Origin: Metaphire vulgaris
Taxonomy: Eukaryota > Annelida > Clitellata > Crassiclitellata > Megascolecidae
Length of the DNA: 64,000 nt
Reading direction: 5' to 3'
Assembly: GCA_018105865.1 (NCBI GenBank)
Contig: CM030867.1
Location: 12,784,458 to 12,848,457, forward strand
Below the pieces are notes generated by a model. That model had not been told where the DNA came from. It ran no database searches and worked only from the letters and a program-made list of their open reading frames with translations. The translations under genes and the position numbers were made by a program. Positions 50,700-62,700 of this stretch are shown piece by piece (position 1 is the stretch's first letter; each line of letters begins with the position of its first letter).

Positions 50700-50703
<4 letters not shown>

Positions 50704-50940
50704 ATCTGGAGTTGTACTGTTGAATTTGCAAGTGATGTTACTTGTTTGTTAAACTTAGAACTTAACTATGGCTCTGACAGAGCATTACTATTTATGGTCT
50801 TGTATGATTAGCATGTTATTTTAGGAATGTGACAATTCTCGTCTTAATGCCGATGAGAACCACAGGATATGTGGAGAACTGAAGTGTCAGTACGACTGAT
50901 ACAGAGTCCAGCTGAAGGACAAGGACCTCAGCCTTCAGGT

Positions 50941-50999
50941 ACCTCCTCCTCCTCCTCCTACTCCTCCTCCTCCTCCTCCTCCTCCTCCTCCTCCTCCTC

Positions 51000-51033
<34 letters not shown>
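50941..51033. repeat. CTC then GAT trinucleotide repeats
   Basis: About 20 CTC units followed directly by 11 GAT units, beginning two bases after the last TPR-like donor. The serine/aspartate open frame over it is read-through. Confidence 0.95.
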
Positions 51034-51034
<1 letters not shown>

Positions 51035-52609
51035 TCCTCTTTATGCAGAATTTAAATGCTTATATCTGTCATAGTTTTATTATTATGCAGTCAGGTGGTG
51101 GTGTCCATTTTCTCACAGTATGTCCAGTTTGAGGTTTTTCTAATTTACCTAGCTTTATTGATTTATCGTTTCATTTACAATTATTTGATGTCTACTGAAA
51201 ACATCAATATTGACAGCATTGTCTTTACAATGAAAACAGCTAAAAGAAGATTAACTCATTAACCCCTTAACTTGGCAACTATTTGTAACTCAATGTAAAA
51301 TGGAAGAGCGTGACTTGGTGCGCCCAGTTAAGGGGTTAATGCATGACTTTTTTGTTTTTGAAAAGAATTAACTGGAGATAGAGGTTGGGTTGTTAAGGGA
51401 AAGCCCAAACCAACCAAGGAGGTTTTGGGGAGGGGATGGCGGCAACCAGCAGGAAGGGCGAGAGGGAGGGGAAGAGGGAGAGGCTGCCATTCGCAGTTGC
51501 TCAGTGTTTATTCTAGCCACCTTGACATTGGGGGATTTTGAAATGTTTGTGGGGACAAGGTCTGAGTCTCCAAAAACCTTGACAAGCAAAAAAAAAACAG
51601 GTTATCTTCTTTTCAAACTGTGGTGACGAGCAAAAAGGTCGTCCTACCCTGCCCTTCCCACCTTCCTAATCTTTTTACCCTTCTCAAATTCTCAAATACC
51701 CTGGCAGACAAAAAAATTGTTGTCGTTTTTACATTTTCCCCCTCCAAAAAAATAAAAGCCCCTGTGGTCACACTTTAGGGAGAAATTTCTATACCCCCAT
51801 GCAACATATCAAAAATGGGGGGATTTTCAAACTTGGGTGGTGGGGAAATCCCCCAGAGAAGGTCTAGAATAAACACTGGCAGTTGCTTATGCAGTAATGC
51901 CAACTCTGCGGCAGCAACGTGTCGCCGGGAACATGTAGTTATTTAATAATATCAAAGACATGAGAATTACAAGGTTGTAACATTCTGTTAATAGATTCTG
52001 ACAATCAAATAGATGAAACACTTGAACTTCAATCCAAACATCAACACTCGGCGAATCCCGTTGCTACATCAAGTGTCTCCAATCCCGAGTACTTTGACAT
52101 GCCCAATGTTTCAAGACAGGTTCATTCAGCCACAGCAGCACAGCAGAGACAGTGTCACAATTATCAAGATGACGAGCGAAGGATACTGTTGCTTATTAAC
52201 AATGCATCACATTAACACAAGCACTGTGCTTTTTAAGCGATTTGGCAAATGTGCAATAATGTTATGCAACTGGAACATACTGTTTAAAATTTCAACAAGT
52301 TCAGATATACCAGATCCTTGTACATCTTTCGTCAACATGCCAACTTCAGGTAAGATTGTCTTGCAAAGTTTACGGCGACAGACTGATGCGAACTGGTCGC
52401 CGTTGTTTCTTTGTTTCTTTGTTCGTTCAATGAAACACGTGCACGCGTTAGACAAAGGAAGGCTATGATGATGATAACGACGACGATGATGATCACGATG
52501 ATGATCTTGTTGATGACGATGACGAATATAATGCTTAATTATATATGTTTAAGACAGCGGTGTAGCTAGGTTTTAGGCCAAAACCACGTACCCGTGTTAT
52601 ATAATAGCT
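51034..52609. other. Region without a firm gene
   Basis: 51400-51860 is G/C-homopolymer-rich with GAGCAAAAAGGTCGTCCTAC-like segments shared with the CAGTGGCGTAGCC MITE family. An open stretch of about 70 codons at 51995-52212 follows an acceptor-like AATAG; its residues (serine, glutamine, asparagine rich) match nothing I know. A minus-strand frame at 52207-52455 is also unrecognised. (GATGAC)n-like repeats lie at 52465-52535. Confidence 0.4.
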
Positions 52610-53720
52610 CAGGGTTGTCCAACTGGCGGCCCGCGGGACAGTTTCATCCGGCCCGCCACCGAGTTTGGGAAAATAATCTTAGCTATAGGACCGGTTATTA
52701 CCATTATTTTACCAAATTGCTTATTTATCCAACCTCCACTGGTGACGACGGTTATTAAACTTACTTATTTACTACTTATTACTAACTTACTGACATTTTG
52801 TCATCTCACTGTAAGTCTTGTTCTCGCTCAGTTAAAATTTGACGCCGTGTTGAGCAGTTTTCTAATGTAAATAATATAATTCGTGTACAGTGTAAGTAGG
52901 CTATTAGAAGTTGTATGGAAGTTGGAACTAAGAATCGTACTTGCTAATGTGCCCCGAAAATGATGCAACTTAGTGGTTCTCAACCCTCTTTGCCTCGCGG
53001 ACCACTTTTGGAGTTCAAACATTTCTCGCTGACCACCTGATAATTTGACCAGTCACCTGGTCCTAAAAAGCTGTGATGACCTTCTGTTCCTTTTGCTTGT
53101 CAAATTTTTTCACGTTGAAAATGCACAAAATACACAAAATATGCCAACAACTTTTTTGTGCTGATGACCTTGTTTTGCTCGTCTCACTTTTCAGATGTTT
53201 CACATGGAAAATAGGCCTATATATATATATATATGTCTAATTTTTATTTACGTTTTTCAGACTTCGCCGCAGATAACTAGAGCCCCTCTCGCAGACCACT
53301 TTTGGTCGGCGGACCACGGGTTGAGAACTACTGATGTGACTCACTTTACATAGGCCTAATGTTTTGAACTTAGTAAAGTGATTGATCATGCAGCTGTTTG
53401 TTCTTATGCAGAAATCTTTGGTACATTAATCGACGAATTCTCAACCAGATTTTCAGATTTTGATAATCTTAGAAGCAACATTGAATTGTTCAGTGATCCA
53501 CTGGGTGCAACAGTTACTGCCGAAGTGTTTTTTATTTATTGGTTAACACTTAGTCTTATACTAGTCGTATATAGTCTTATTTTATAGCAGTTTTATATCG
53601 CATGCATACATATAATATTATAAAAATTATGTCATATTAAGTGCTACAACTTTTTTGGCTCGCTAAGGGTCTAAACTTTTTTTGTACGGCCCGCAATAGC
53701 ATGACGGTTGGACAATGCTG
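52610..53720 (+). mobile_element. hAT element with perfect target duplication and transposase remnant
   Basis: Flanked by TAATAGCT on both sides (52602-52609, 53721-53728). Ends CAGGGTTGTCCAACTGGCGG and, reversed, CAGCATTGTCCAACCGTCAT. Inside, 53373-53530 encodes YAEIFGTLIDEFSTRFSDFD, LRSNIELFSDPLGATV, matching the EF-x-x-RF-x-DF and LFS-x-P motifs of ZBED5/FAM200-type hAT transposases. Only this piece remains, so it is a deletion derivative. Confidence 0.9.
52971..53333. mobile_element. hAT MITE nested in the previous hAT element
   Basis: Ends TAGTGGTTCTCAACCCTCTT and, reversed, CAGTAGTTCTCAACCCGTGG. Flanks ATGCAACT and ATGTGACT (6 of 8, both differences transitions). Related to the ends at 33405 and 34884. 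Confidence 0.85.
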
Positions 53721-54009
53721 TAATAGCTATATTAATTTTCTTAATTTTATTGCTGATGTTGATAGTGTCTTGGTCTTGAACCTGATGTCTTGGTCTTCAT
53801 GGTTGGTGTCTTGGTCTTGTTCTCTGTCTTGCCACTTACTGTCTTGGTCACATCTCTGCTTAAGTGAGTGCATTGTTCATGACATGCAGTTCAATTTGTG
53901 TCATTTTCCCATTAAATTCAGCATATTTTGAAAGCAAAAGCTACAACCCATTGCTGCGGTACTGGTTTAAGATGGAAACAGTACAGATCTATTTGCTTCT
54001 TTTTCAGGT

Positions 54010-57000
54010 ATGCCGGATAAGTGCTGTGCTCCAGGATGTCATTCCAATTACAAAAATTCAGGAGCCTATGTTTCTGTTTTCAAATTTCTGACAGATCCTG
54101 AATGCCAGCAGTTATGGCTGAAGGAAATTCCTAGAGAAGATTTGGCTGTGACAAAACACACAATGATTTGGGTCAAGCATTTTGAGGATCGCTTTGTGGT
54201 GACAGAGGATATTTTGGCTATGTTCGGATGAAGAGAGAGCGTCCAAGACTAACCAATGATGCTTTTTCATCGATATTTCCAAATATTCCTGCATGCTTGT
54301 CATCATCAGCTCTGCCACAACGAACCGATCCAGCAGCTCGGTGCCAACGTCAAGAACAGCGAGCGGAAGAAGCCTTTGCCGACTGGATGGCTGCTGATCG
54401 CATCGAGGAATTCACCACGATTTTAGACGGTTTCCAACAGCGTCTATCAGAGCAATTGGTCACCAGCTGGCAATGGAAAGTAACAGATAAGTCTCAGTGT
54501 TTTTATACTGTTGATTTGGATGAAAAACCTTCCATTGCGTCATGTATCAAAATCCATTCGAATTTGCAGGGTTTTGTTTATATTGATGGAATCCAGGAAC
54601 ACAGAAGCTGGTTGTTGTGGATTCTTGGCTCAGATTCTATTTTGAGTAAGTGGTCTCAGTTGGAAAATTTTCTGAGCCATTACAAAATGTCTCGTAAAGC
54701 AGTCAGAGATGATCTCACTCTTGAGGAGACAATAAAATTGATCTGTGCCATGGTCACTGATAAGCTCAAGAATGCTGATAGTGATGTCGAGGGTTGTGAT
54801 GATGACGATAACGATGACAACAGTTTCAATATAGGCACAGTTAAATTTTGTGTTGAGCAGTTGAAATTGTCATGTGGATCTCCTTACGGTAGACGATACA
54901 GTAACAACATGCTTCGTTTTGAGTTTACTTTATTCGTGTACTCTTTCTCATGTTATCGGATTCTATCAATAGCAAGACAGTTATTTTGCCACAGCCTAGG
55001 AATTTACAGAAGCTCTCTGCAGTGCTGAATTTCTCTCTAGGCATTGAGGTATCTGACCATGCACAGTTGAAGTATCTGCTTCTAAGGGCTGACAGTCTAA
55101 CTGAGCGTGAAAAATTTGTAGTTTTGCGGATTGACGAGATGCATGTTGCACAGGGATTTAACTACAAAGGGGTCAGATTATTGGTGTGGCACATAACTCT
55201 TCCAATGAACAGGCTAATGCTGTGCAAGCTTTCTTGATTTTATCAATTGCTGGTCGCATGCGTGAAATTGTTGCTTTGGTTCCTGTAAAACAGTCCACAT
55301 CAGTCTTTTATCTCAGATGATAATTAAGGCCATTGAAGTTATTCAGTTGTGTGGATTTGTAGTCGGTGTTGTTGCTTCAGATAACAACCATGTAAATGTC
55401 AAAACATTCGAGGAGTTATGTGGTGGGGAAGGTAATATGATTAGTGGTATTCTTAATCCAAAATTCCCCAATACAGAATATTTTTTATTTTGATACTGTA
55501 CATATTCTAAAATCTATTCGTAACAACTGGCTTAATCAAAAGACTCAGCTCGGACTTTTGTGTATCCACAACCTGTTCCAACCTACAGTGGAAAGTCTTC
55601 AGAAGTTGCCAATTCCAGTTCTTTGATGCCACCAAATTCTGTTTCTTTGAGCTGTTTATCAACAACTAATTACCCAAATTTTGACAGCAAAGCTTCTGTA
55701 GTTTCTTCACTTTCTGGTATAGTCTTTGTGTCATCGACAAATCTGCAACCAGGCAGGGCTTCTGTTGCTTGATTAAAGGAGCAGTACAATTCTGAAAGGC
55801 AGGCTCTGTTAAAGGAGGCACCTGGTCTTAAACATAAAGTTTTGAACCCTAGCAGTTTAGAACGGCAAAATGTTTCACCTGTACTGGGTATTTTGAACGA
55901 TAAAACTGTTGAAGCTTTGCTGTCAAAATCAGATCATGCCGCTAGGGACACAGCGGAGTTCAATAGGATCATTCTTAGTTGGTGGAAAATAAAGAATATC
56001 AAGAGTTGTAACAAAGGAGTAAGATTGTGTGATCATATGTGCTTGCCATTTTGTGATGTTGACGATCGTCTCCGGTTTTTACAGGAATTTATTCATTGGC
56101 TGCAAATATGGAATCGTGACAAAGTCGCGTGTCTGACAATACCAACTTTTAGAGCATTGTTACATTCTACTAAAACAATGCATAATTTGATTATTTATGC
56201 TAAGAATTCATTACATCTTGATTACCGGTACTTTTTACCAGGCAAAGTGCAGAGTGACAATTTGGAACGTAGGTTCGGTCTATATCGTCAGTTATGTGGA
56301 GCTATCATGTGTCTGTTGCACAAGTGTTAGAGGCAGAGAAAAGCTGAGGGTGTCCTCTTTATTTTCCATGAGATCAGCAAAACATGGCATTATTAGTATT
56401 CGTCAGGTTTTTGATCGCTACCCTGACCAGACTCATGACATAGACTGCAGTCTTAGTTTACAAGTGGACCATGTGGTTCATGATTTTGAAGATATTGTTT
56501 CTGAATCCATTGACATTGCGTTTAGCTGTGATGAGCGATGCCTTGTTTACATTGCTGGTTATGTTGTATTTAAATGGGCTAGTAAATTATCTTGCCATTA
56601 ATGCAAAGGAGTGTTGCTTAGTGACCGAGATTTGAATATTGAATCAAGTGACATTGAAGTCGATGCCTTCTACATCAATGAGCTTAGCAGAGATGGTTTA
56701 AAAATACCCATCTTATTTGCTAGTTATGTGAGTTATGTGTGGTTATAGAGTTTACTGTGTAATGCAAGTGTTGCTTTCTAAGAAATATGAGGAGCTATTT
56801 TTAAAATACAGTAACCAAAGGATGCTTGTGTGCACATTGTCAAAGGAGAACTTTTCATCGGTTGAGCTTACAACCGATGAGGTTTGCAGTTGTTCACTTC
56901 CTCGAACGACCTTGCTTTCCTCATCTATTCGTGTTTTTGCAAATATTTTACTAAATAATTACACGAAGGTGACCAAAATAGCTGGTCCGAGTCGAAAGCG

Positions 57001-57037
57001 CAAACTGAAGGCGATTAGTGATGCACTTTCTAAATAG
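54010..57037 (+). pseudogene. P-element superfamily transposase with THAP domain, broken
   Basis: It begins with a THAP DNA-binding domain (MPDKCCAPGCHSNY, then KEIPREDL and WVKHFEDRF). The third zinc ligand, usually Cys before x-x-H-F, is Trp here. Then RPRLTNDAFSSIFPN, an acidic run (DDDDNDD) and the catalytic-region blocks VVLRIDEMHVAQGFNYKG, ASDNNHVNVKTFEELCGG, DTVHILKSIRNNW and DNLERRFGLYRQLCG, the order seen in THAP9 and P transposases. It is broken by at least five frame shifts (near 54228, 54950, 55170, 55310, 55490). ATG 54010 follows an acceptor-like TTTTCAG. The inverted ends were not found. Reading may extend to about 57160. Confidence 0.88.
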
Positions 57038-57359
57038 TTTTAGGGTGTTTTTCATTTGCACAAGTCTATGTCTGATTGCCATATTGTTGCAGCATTCATG
57101 AAAACAGTAGAAAAGTCAATCATGAAAACTTTTGCTGGAGTTCATCAGCATTGCCGTTGAAAATGGTTTACTGTAGACTTCGTGCCTAGTGGATTTCTAA
57201 GCATCAGCTTTTGCCACTGGTCCACCAGTTAATGTCTAATGTGGATGGCCTATTCAGGTGCTGTGATGACACCGGGTGACTTATGACTCAGTCATTCTAA
57301 TTCTTTGGAATGGTCTTACAAATGATTAGGTATTAGGCATTGTTACTTTATTATGCATG

Positions 57360-57680
57360 TGTGTAGCATCATCATCATCATCTTATTATTATTATTCTTC
57401 TTCTTCTTCTTCTTCACCAGCACAAAAGGCTGTTGCATCACCCCTTGTCCATAACCCCGCCATATGGCATGTCTCCAGAGAGTTGATTGCATCTCACTGG
57501 TCTGGGTATAGAAGTGGTCGATTCATCTTTTCCTGGGGCAACCAGGCCAGAGCTTCTATGATCTGTCAGGTGGACGACCAATAGACAGGTCAACGTGGCA
57601 GTGAACCGAAGCCATCTCTCCAAGGAGGGCAGCATGTCCAAAGATGGTGAGGCGGAGTCTATTTATCGTGTATACATAGC
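57360..57680. repeat. ATC/TTC microsatellites and an unclassified repeat
   Basis: 57368-57416 is a run of ATC, TTA and TTC triplets. The following 250 bases look like a LINE/SINE non-coding tail, but I cannot classify them. Confidence 0.5.
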
Positions 57681-57838
57681 ATGCGTGTCTGTATGTTCCT
57701 GTGTATGTATTCTTGTTTAACTTATTTTAAATCATATCTATGCAATAATGTATGTCTGTTTAAATTGTCTTATATTCATATGGTTCATGAAGATGTCATT
57801 ATTATCTCATGATCTGGACTTTTGCACTGACACCATAA

Positions 57839-58124
57839 CAGGCCCGTCTTTATGGTATGTGTTGGAAATTGGGCACTGTACCCAGGGCCCTGCGCTCCAT
57901 AAGGGACCTCACGTGCTCCAGCTTTTTCATGTTTTTACCTTTTCTCACCTTTTTTGCTTATCACAATGCTTGAGGATAAATTAATTTAAAGATCAAGCAC
58001 CAAAATCATGATGATCCTTTTTACTCTAACTTTTTCGAGCATCAGAAAAGACATATTTCACCCTCGCCGGGGCCCCTCAGGCCGCCAGGTGCCAGGAGCC
58101 TCACACTGGCAAAGGACGGGCCTG
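57839..58124. mobile_element. hAT-like MITE, 286 bp
   Basis: Ends CAGGCCCGTCTTTATGG and, reversed, CAGGCCCGTCCTTTGCC. Flanks CACCATAA and CACCATCA match at 7 of 8. It has no coding capacity. Confidence 0.88.
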
Positions 58125-58131
58125 CACCATC

Positions 58132-58133
<2 letters not shown>

Positions 58134-58168
<35 letters not shown>

Positions 58169-58606
58169 TAGAAAGATGCTCGCTTCGCTCGCGCTTGCTT
58201 CGCTCACAGTGCAGGATAATACTAAAACCCAATCATTGAATTCATGCTGCTGAACAACGTTTCAATGATGTACATACGCCACGTAGCCAAGCTCTGACGC
58301 TGCAACGTACGCTTCGTCAAACGCTTCGCGTCGCCGTTCGCTTCGCGAGTTGTACACACTATGACGCTGCATACGCTTCGTCAACCGCTTCGCGTACCGT
58401 GGCCAGTCGCTTCGCGGGGCCGTTCGCTTCGCGAGTTGTACACAGTATGACGCTGCAACGTACGCTTCGTCAAACGCTTCGTGTGGCTGTTCGCTTCGCG
58501 TCGCCGTTCGCTTCGCGAAGCCTAAGGTTCCAGAACAACCAATCAGAACGCTCACTCAGCCAACCAATGAGAACGCTTGAAGGTAACAGACATACAGACA
58601 AGGATC

Positions 58607-58662
<56 letters not shown>
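58134..58662. repeat. GC-rich direct-repeat island between two AT microsatellites
   Basis: AT runs at 58134-58167 and 58612-58662 enclose about 440 bases packed with CGCTTCG. A longer unit (GAGTTGTACACA, TATGACGCTGCA, CGCTTCGTCAA) is repeated. On the minus strand the left edge reads GCGAGCATCTTTCTAG then T, which resembles a Helitron 3' end (CTAG/T). No proper 3' hairpin was found, so the class is uncertain. Confidence 0.55.
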
Positions 58663-58666
<4 letters not shown>

Positions 58667-60352
58667 TGGTCATTCTTATTTTCGGTGTGGTTTGTGAAAA
58701 TCACATGTATATTTACATTATATGGCTATTATTTTTAATTTTTCAAAGTTTGTTTGAGTTTTCTTTCTATAATTATCAAATTCAAGACTCAAGGTCATTA
58801 TTACCATACGTTATTAAATAGAAATCATCTTCATAAAGGCATCTGCTAAACCATTGTTTCACATTCTGCATATTGATACAGAAGGATCTTGTATATTATA
58901 CAGGCGTGCAGGTTCTTCAGTAGCATGTGCACTTTAGAAGTTAAGCTCAAACTAAAGCTAGATAATTATGCAAGCAAAAGATGCAATAATTGACAAACAG
59001 CATAATTTTTGGATATCATAGAATATGGTGCTGTGATTATAAATATTACTTTCATGGTGAGTTTGGTTAATTTCTGTTATATTTCATCACGCCAAAATTG
59101 TGTTTAAATTGTTTCTGTTCGGTTCTTTATGACAATTTGTATAGCACGGTAACATAGCAAGGGGTTGTTGGTCAATTAAGCACTGATGTAATTAGTCCAT
59201 GTAGTCACAAAGAAGCAGGCACTAATGTTGTTATACATTGTTTGCAGGCATCACAGTTTAGTTGTTTAAGACTTGCCATTAGGACACAGGGCACCGATGT
59301 TGTTGTGCTGGCGATTTCAATCCATTTTCAGTAGAAATTGGATGAGCCGTGAGTACCTTTTGGTGTTGGTCAACATAAGCGCTTTATCCCAATTCATAAA
59401 GTAGCAACTGCTCCTGGCCCTGATGAATGCACAGCATTGCCAGTTTTCATGCTTTGACAGGCTGTGATAGTGTCTTGCTTCTATGACAATCCTTCTTAAC
59501 CTTTTATGATTACGTACACCTGAAACATGTATAATAGAACAAATTACCCTCTACCTGCATACCTTAATCCAGGATAGAAGTCTAGTATATTATATGTTTA
59601 TACTGAAAAGAGACATGTTTGATGTTAAATGTCTCGTAAGAGCATACTCGCTTGCTCCCAGGTTCCTGTAAGTTTGGATCCTGCCGGACAAGAGAATGCG
59701 CTGCCGAGAAACATCATATTTATTCAGATTATTCAGACAATCAAACGTCAATCAAACGTGACGTCATCAGTACCGGACAACCAATAGGATTACGGTAAAC
59801 TGAGCCACAAACAGGCTGCAACTACTCAAACGCACTGTAATAATTACATTCCGCGCTCGCGATAAGCCTAGATGATACGTGCACTTCACACAGCAATAAG
59901 TTTAGAACTCTTTCAGCAACTCACAGCCAGAAAATGCATTATTCAAACCACTCCATTCCACCAGGATATTCTTCCTGGTGATAGAAATTATAGGGAAGAT
60001 ACTGTACTCGGACTTTTCCAGCGAACGCGACTTCAAATAGACCGACAATTACAAGACCATAGGAATTCGCAGATTCGCCAGATGGCTCTTCTCTAGTCGG
60101 ATTACAGCCGGTATCTAATCTAGCCGATCCATGCATTCGCTCATACATATCGAGGCTTGCGCAGCCATAAGTACAGCTTTCAGTAAAGACAAATTAGTCA
60201 AACACCTAGCTATCTTAGTCACTAGAGTTCTCAAAGGAACCGAATGAATCTCTACACTATTCGTATTCTCCGATATACCAAATTCTGTCGAAGACAAATA
60301 CGTAACAGTAGGCTGTATTCTTATACTAAAGAAGTTTGTGCTCCTCAGTATG

Positions 60353-60353
<1 letters not shown>
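58663..60353. other. Spacer without recognised genes
   Basis: 59135-59170 has an inverted copy of the short GCTATGTTAC repeat. 59640-60350 is less AT-rich, with several open frames (such as 59872-60096) that match nothing I recognise. Confidence 0.45.

Positions 60354-60418
<65 letters not shown>
60354..60418. repeat. AT microsatellite
   Basis: About 32 AT units. Confidence 0.95.
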
Positions 60419-60421
<3 letters not shown>

Positions 60422-60539
60422 AATTTGTATCGAACCTACAAATTGCCTCTCCTTATGTATAAAACCATGTTAATAAAATTAACGCTATCAAACGATCTAA
60501 ACCATTAATCTTCCCTCTAAATTCTCAAATATAAGACCA

Positions 60540-62226
60540 CTGCCGCAAGTAATTACTTTTCGAAAAGTCGGATTTTTTACTTCACATGAAATAAATGACC
60601 CAATTTCCGGTGCCATTTGTAGCGAATTTTCAAATCGCCTCTCCATATCTGTAAAAATCACGTGGATAACTTTCTACGACGTTAACACAGGATTTTAAAC
60701 TAATCTTCTTTCCTCCAATGTCACATGCCCTTGTAATTTCTGTATGGAAAAATTCGAAATTGTTGGTCCACAGGGAAATTGGTTTTCTTTGCTTCTCATG
60801 ATGAAATTTGAACGTTTATAGAGTCACTGTCGCAAGTAATTTTTTCCGGAAAATTTTGAAAATTTTTGGTCCACAGGGAAAGTGGTTTTCTTTGCTTTTC
60901 AGGATGAAAGATGATGGTTTTTTGGGTCTTTGCCGCAAGTAATTTTTTTCGAAAAGTGGGAATTTTTGTTTCCACAGGAAATAAACGACCCCACTTCTGG
61001 TACCATTTGTAGCGAATCTTCAAACTGCCTCTCAATATGTTTAAAAAAATGTAAATAACCTGCGACGTGAAGAAAGGATTTTAAACGAAACTTCTTTCCT
61101 CCAATTTCACATGCGCTTGTAATATTTTCCGAAAAATTTTAAATTGTTGGTCCACAGGGAAAGTGGTTTTCTTTGCTTCTCATGATGAAATTTGAACGTT
61201 TATTGTGTCACTGCCGCAAGTAATTTTTTTCCGGAAAATTTTGAAAATTTTTGGTCCACAGGAAAAGTGGTTTTCTTTGCTTTTCAGGATGAAGGATGAT
61301 GGTTTTTTGGGTCTTTGCCGCAAGTAATTTTTTTCGAAAAGTGGGAATTTTTGGTTCCACAGGAAATAAACGACCCCACTTCTGGTACCATTTGTAGCGA
61401 ATCTTCAAATTGCCTCTCAATATGTTTAAAATCATGTAAATAACCTGCGACGTGAAGAAAGGATTTTAAACGAAACTTCTTTCCTCCAATTTCACATGCG
61501 CTTGTAATATTTTCCGAAAAATTTTAAATTTTTTTAATCCACAGGGAAAGTGCTTTTCTTTGCTTCTCATGATGAAATTTGAACGTTTATTGTGTCACTG
61601 CCGCAAGTAATTTTTTTCCGGAAAATTTTGAAAATTTTTGTCCCCAGGGAAAGTGGTTTTCTTTGCTTTTCAGGATGAAAGATGATGGTTTTTTGGGCCT
61701 TTGCCGCAAGTAATTTTTTTCGAAAAGTGGGAATTTTTGGTTCCACAGGAAATAAACGACCCCACTTCTGGTACCATTTGTAGCAAATCTTCAAATTGCC
61801 TCTCAATATGTTTAAAATCATGTAAATAACCTTCTGCGACGTGAAGAAAGGATTTTAAACGAAACTTCTTTCCTCCAAATTCACATGCGCTTGTAATATT
61901 TTCCGAAAATTTTTAAATTGTTGGTCCACAGGGAAAGTGGCTTTCTTTGCTTCTCATGATGAAATTTGAACGTTTATTGTGTCACTGCCGCAAGTAATTT
62001 TTTTTTCGGAAAATTTTGAAAATTTTTGGTCCAGAGAGAAAGTGGTTTTCTTTGCTTTTCAGGATGAAAGATGATGGTTTTTTGGGTCTTTGCCGCAAGT
62101 AATTTTTTTCGAAAAGCGAATTTTTGGTTCCACAGGAAATAAACGACCCCACTTCTGGTACCATTTGTAGCGAATCTTCAAATTGCCTCTCAATATGTTT
62201 AAAATTATGTAAATAACCTGCGACGT
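60540..62226. repeat. Subtelomeric satellite, about 385-bp period, 4.3 units
   Basis: The marker ATGAAATTTGAACGTTTAT recurs at 60801, 61185, 61572 and 61959, giving periods of 384, 387 and 387. Each unit has an internal half-repeat: GCCGCAAGTAATTTTTT(T/C) occurs twice, once before GGAAAATTTTG and once before CGAAAAGTGGG. Units are over 90% alike by eye. Minus-strand open frames of 60-84 codons recur with the unit and are not genes. Confidence 0.95.
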
Positions 62227-62700
62227 TTGATGCTAGGGTTGGACGTTGCCGTGGAACGAAGACGTTTTAATTGCCTAGGGTTGATGCTAGGGTTGGACGT
62301 TGCCGTGGAACGAAGACGTTTTAATTGCCTAGGGTTGATGCTAGGGTTGGACGTTGCCGTGGAACGAAGACGTTTTAATTGCCTAGGGTTGATGCTAGGG
62401 TTGGACGTTGCCGTGGAACGAAGACGTTTTAATTGCCTAGGGTTGATGCTAGGGTTGGACGTTGCCGTGGAACGAAGACGTTTTAATTGCCTAGGGTTGA
62501 TGCTTTAGGGTTGGACGTTGCCGTGGAACGAAGACGTTTTAATTGCCTAGGGTTGATGCTAGGGTTGGACGTTGCCGTGGAACGAAGACGTTTTAATTGC
62601 CTAGGTTGATGCTAGGGTTGGACGTTGCCGTGGAACGAAGACGTTTTAATTGCCTAGGGTTGATGCTAGGGTTGGACGTTGCCGTGGAACGAAGACGTTT
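62227..62700. repeat. Subtelomeric 54-bp satellite, nine units
   Basis: Units start at 62227, 62281, 62335, 62389, 62443, 62497, 62553, 62606 and 62660. The unit is TTGATGCTAGGGTTGGACGT, TGCCGTGGAACGAAGACG, TTTTAATTGCCTAGGG. Units are nearly identical; one has two extra bases and one lacks one. Each contains telomere-like TAGGGTTG twice. The last unit passes directly into TTAGGG. The 93-codon frame over it is an 18-residue repeat read-through. Confidence 0.97.

Larger units (their letters stand above)
49171..50938 (+). pseudogene. TPR: Four exons resembling nucleoprotein TPR, with an in-frame stop
   Basis: TPR is the long coiled-coil protein of the nuclear pore basket. Exons: 49171-49283, 49899-49991, 50161-50265, 50825-50938, all AG/GT bordered and phase-compatible. 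They read LITEKLQTQ, IYGQYLATLSLLQHEREEND, IDNILK, EFEEKAPVIKKQKADYEEA and QQLTAALKECDNSR. This matches the TPR segment [40 protein letters not shown]. Exon 4 has TGA at 50897-50899 in frame (a CGA to TGA change would explain it). TPR is over 2000 residues long; only about 140 are here, with no exon recognised on either side. The first exon resembles TPR only at its end. Either a truncated duplicate or a domain in another coiled-coil gene. Confidence 0.65.

Noticed and set aside
51995..52212. Possible terminal exon of about 70 codons
   Set aside because: Has an acceptor-like start and open frame but no homology and no joinable upstream exon; kept only as a note on the region.
52207..52455. 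82-codon minus-strand frame resembling a transposase fragment
   Set aside because: No motif could be matched with confidence to hAT or any other family.
58262..58821. Several open frames of 67-140 codons over the GC-rich island
   Set aside because: Frames on both strands arise from CGCTTCG repeats and AT runs; no family resemblance.
60796..62164. Family of 60-84 codon minus-strand frames that look like a gene cluster
   Set aside because: They recur once per 385-bp satellite unit, have no splice or start context, and are low-complexity.
62227..62508. 93-codon open frame with an 18-residue repeat, looking like a repeat protein
   Set aside because: Results from a 54-bp satellite whose length is a multiple of three; a two-base insertion in a later unit breaks it with no sign of selection.
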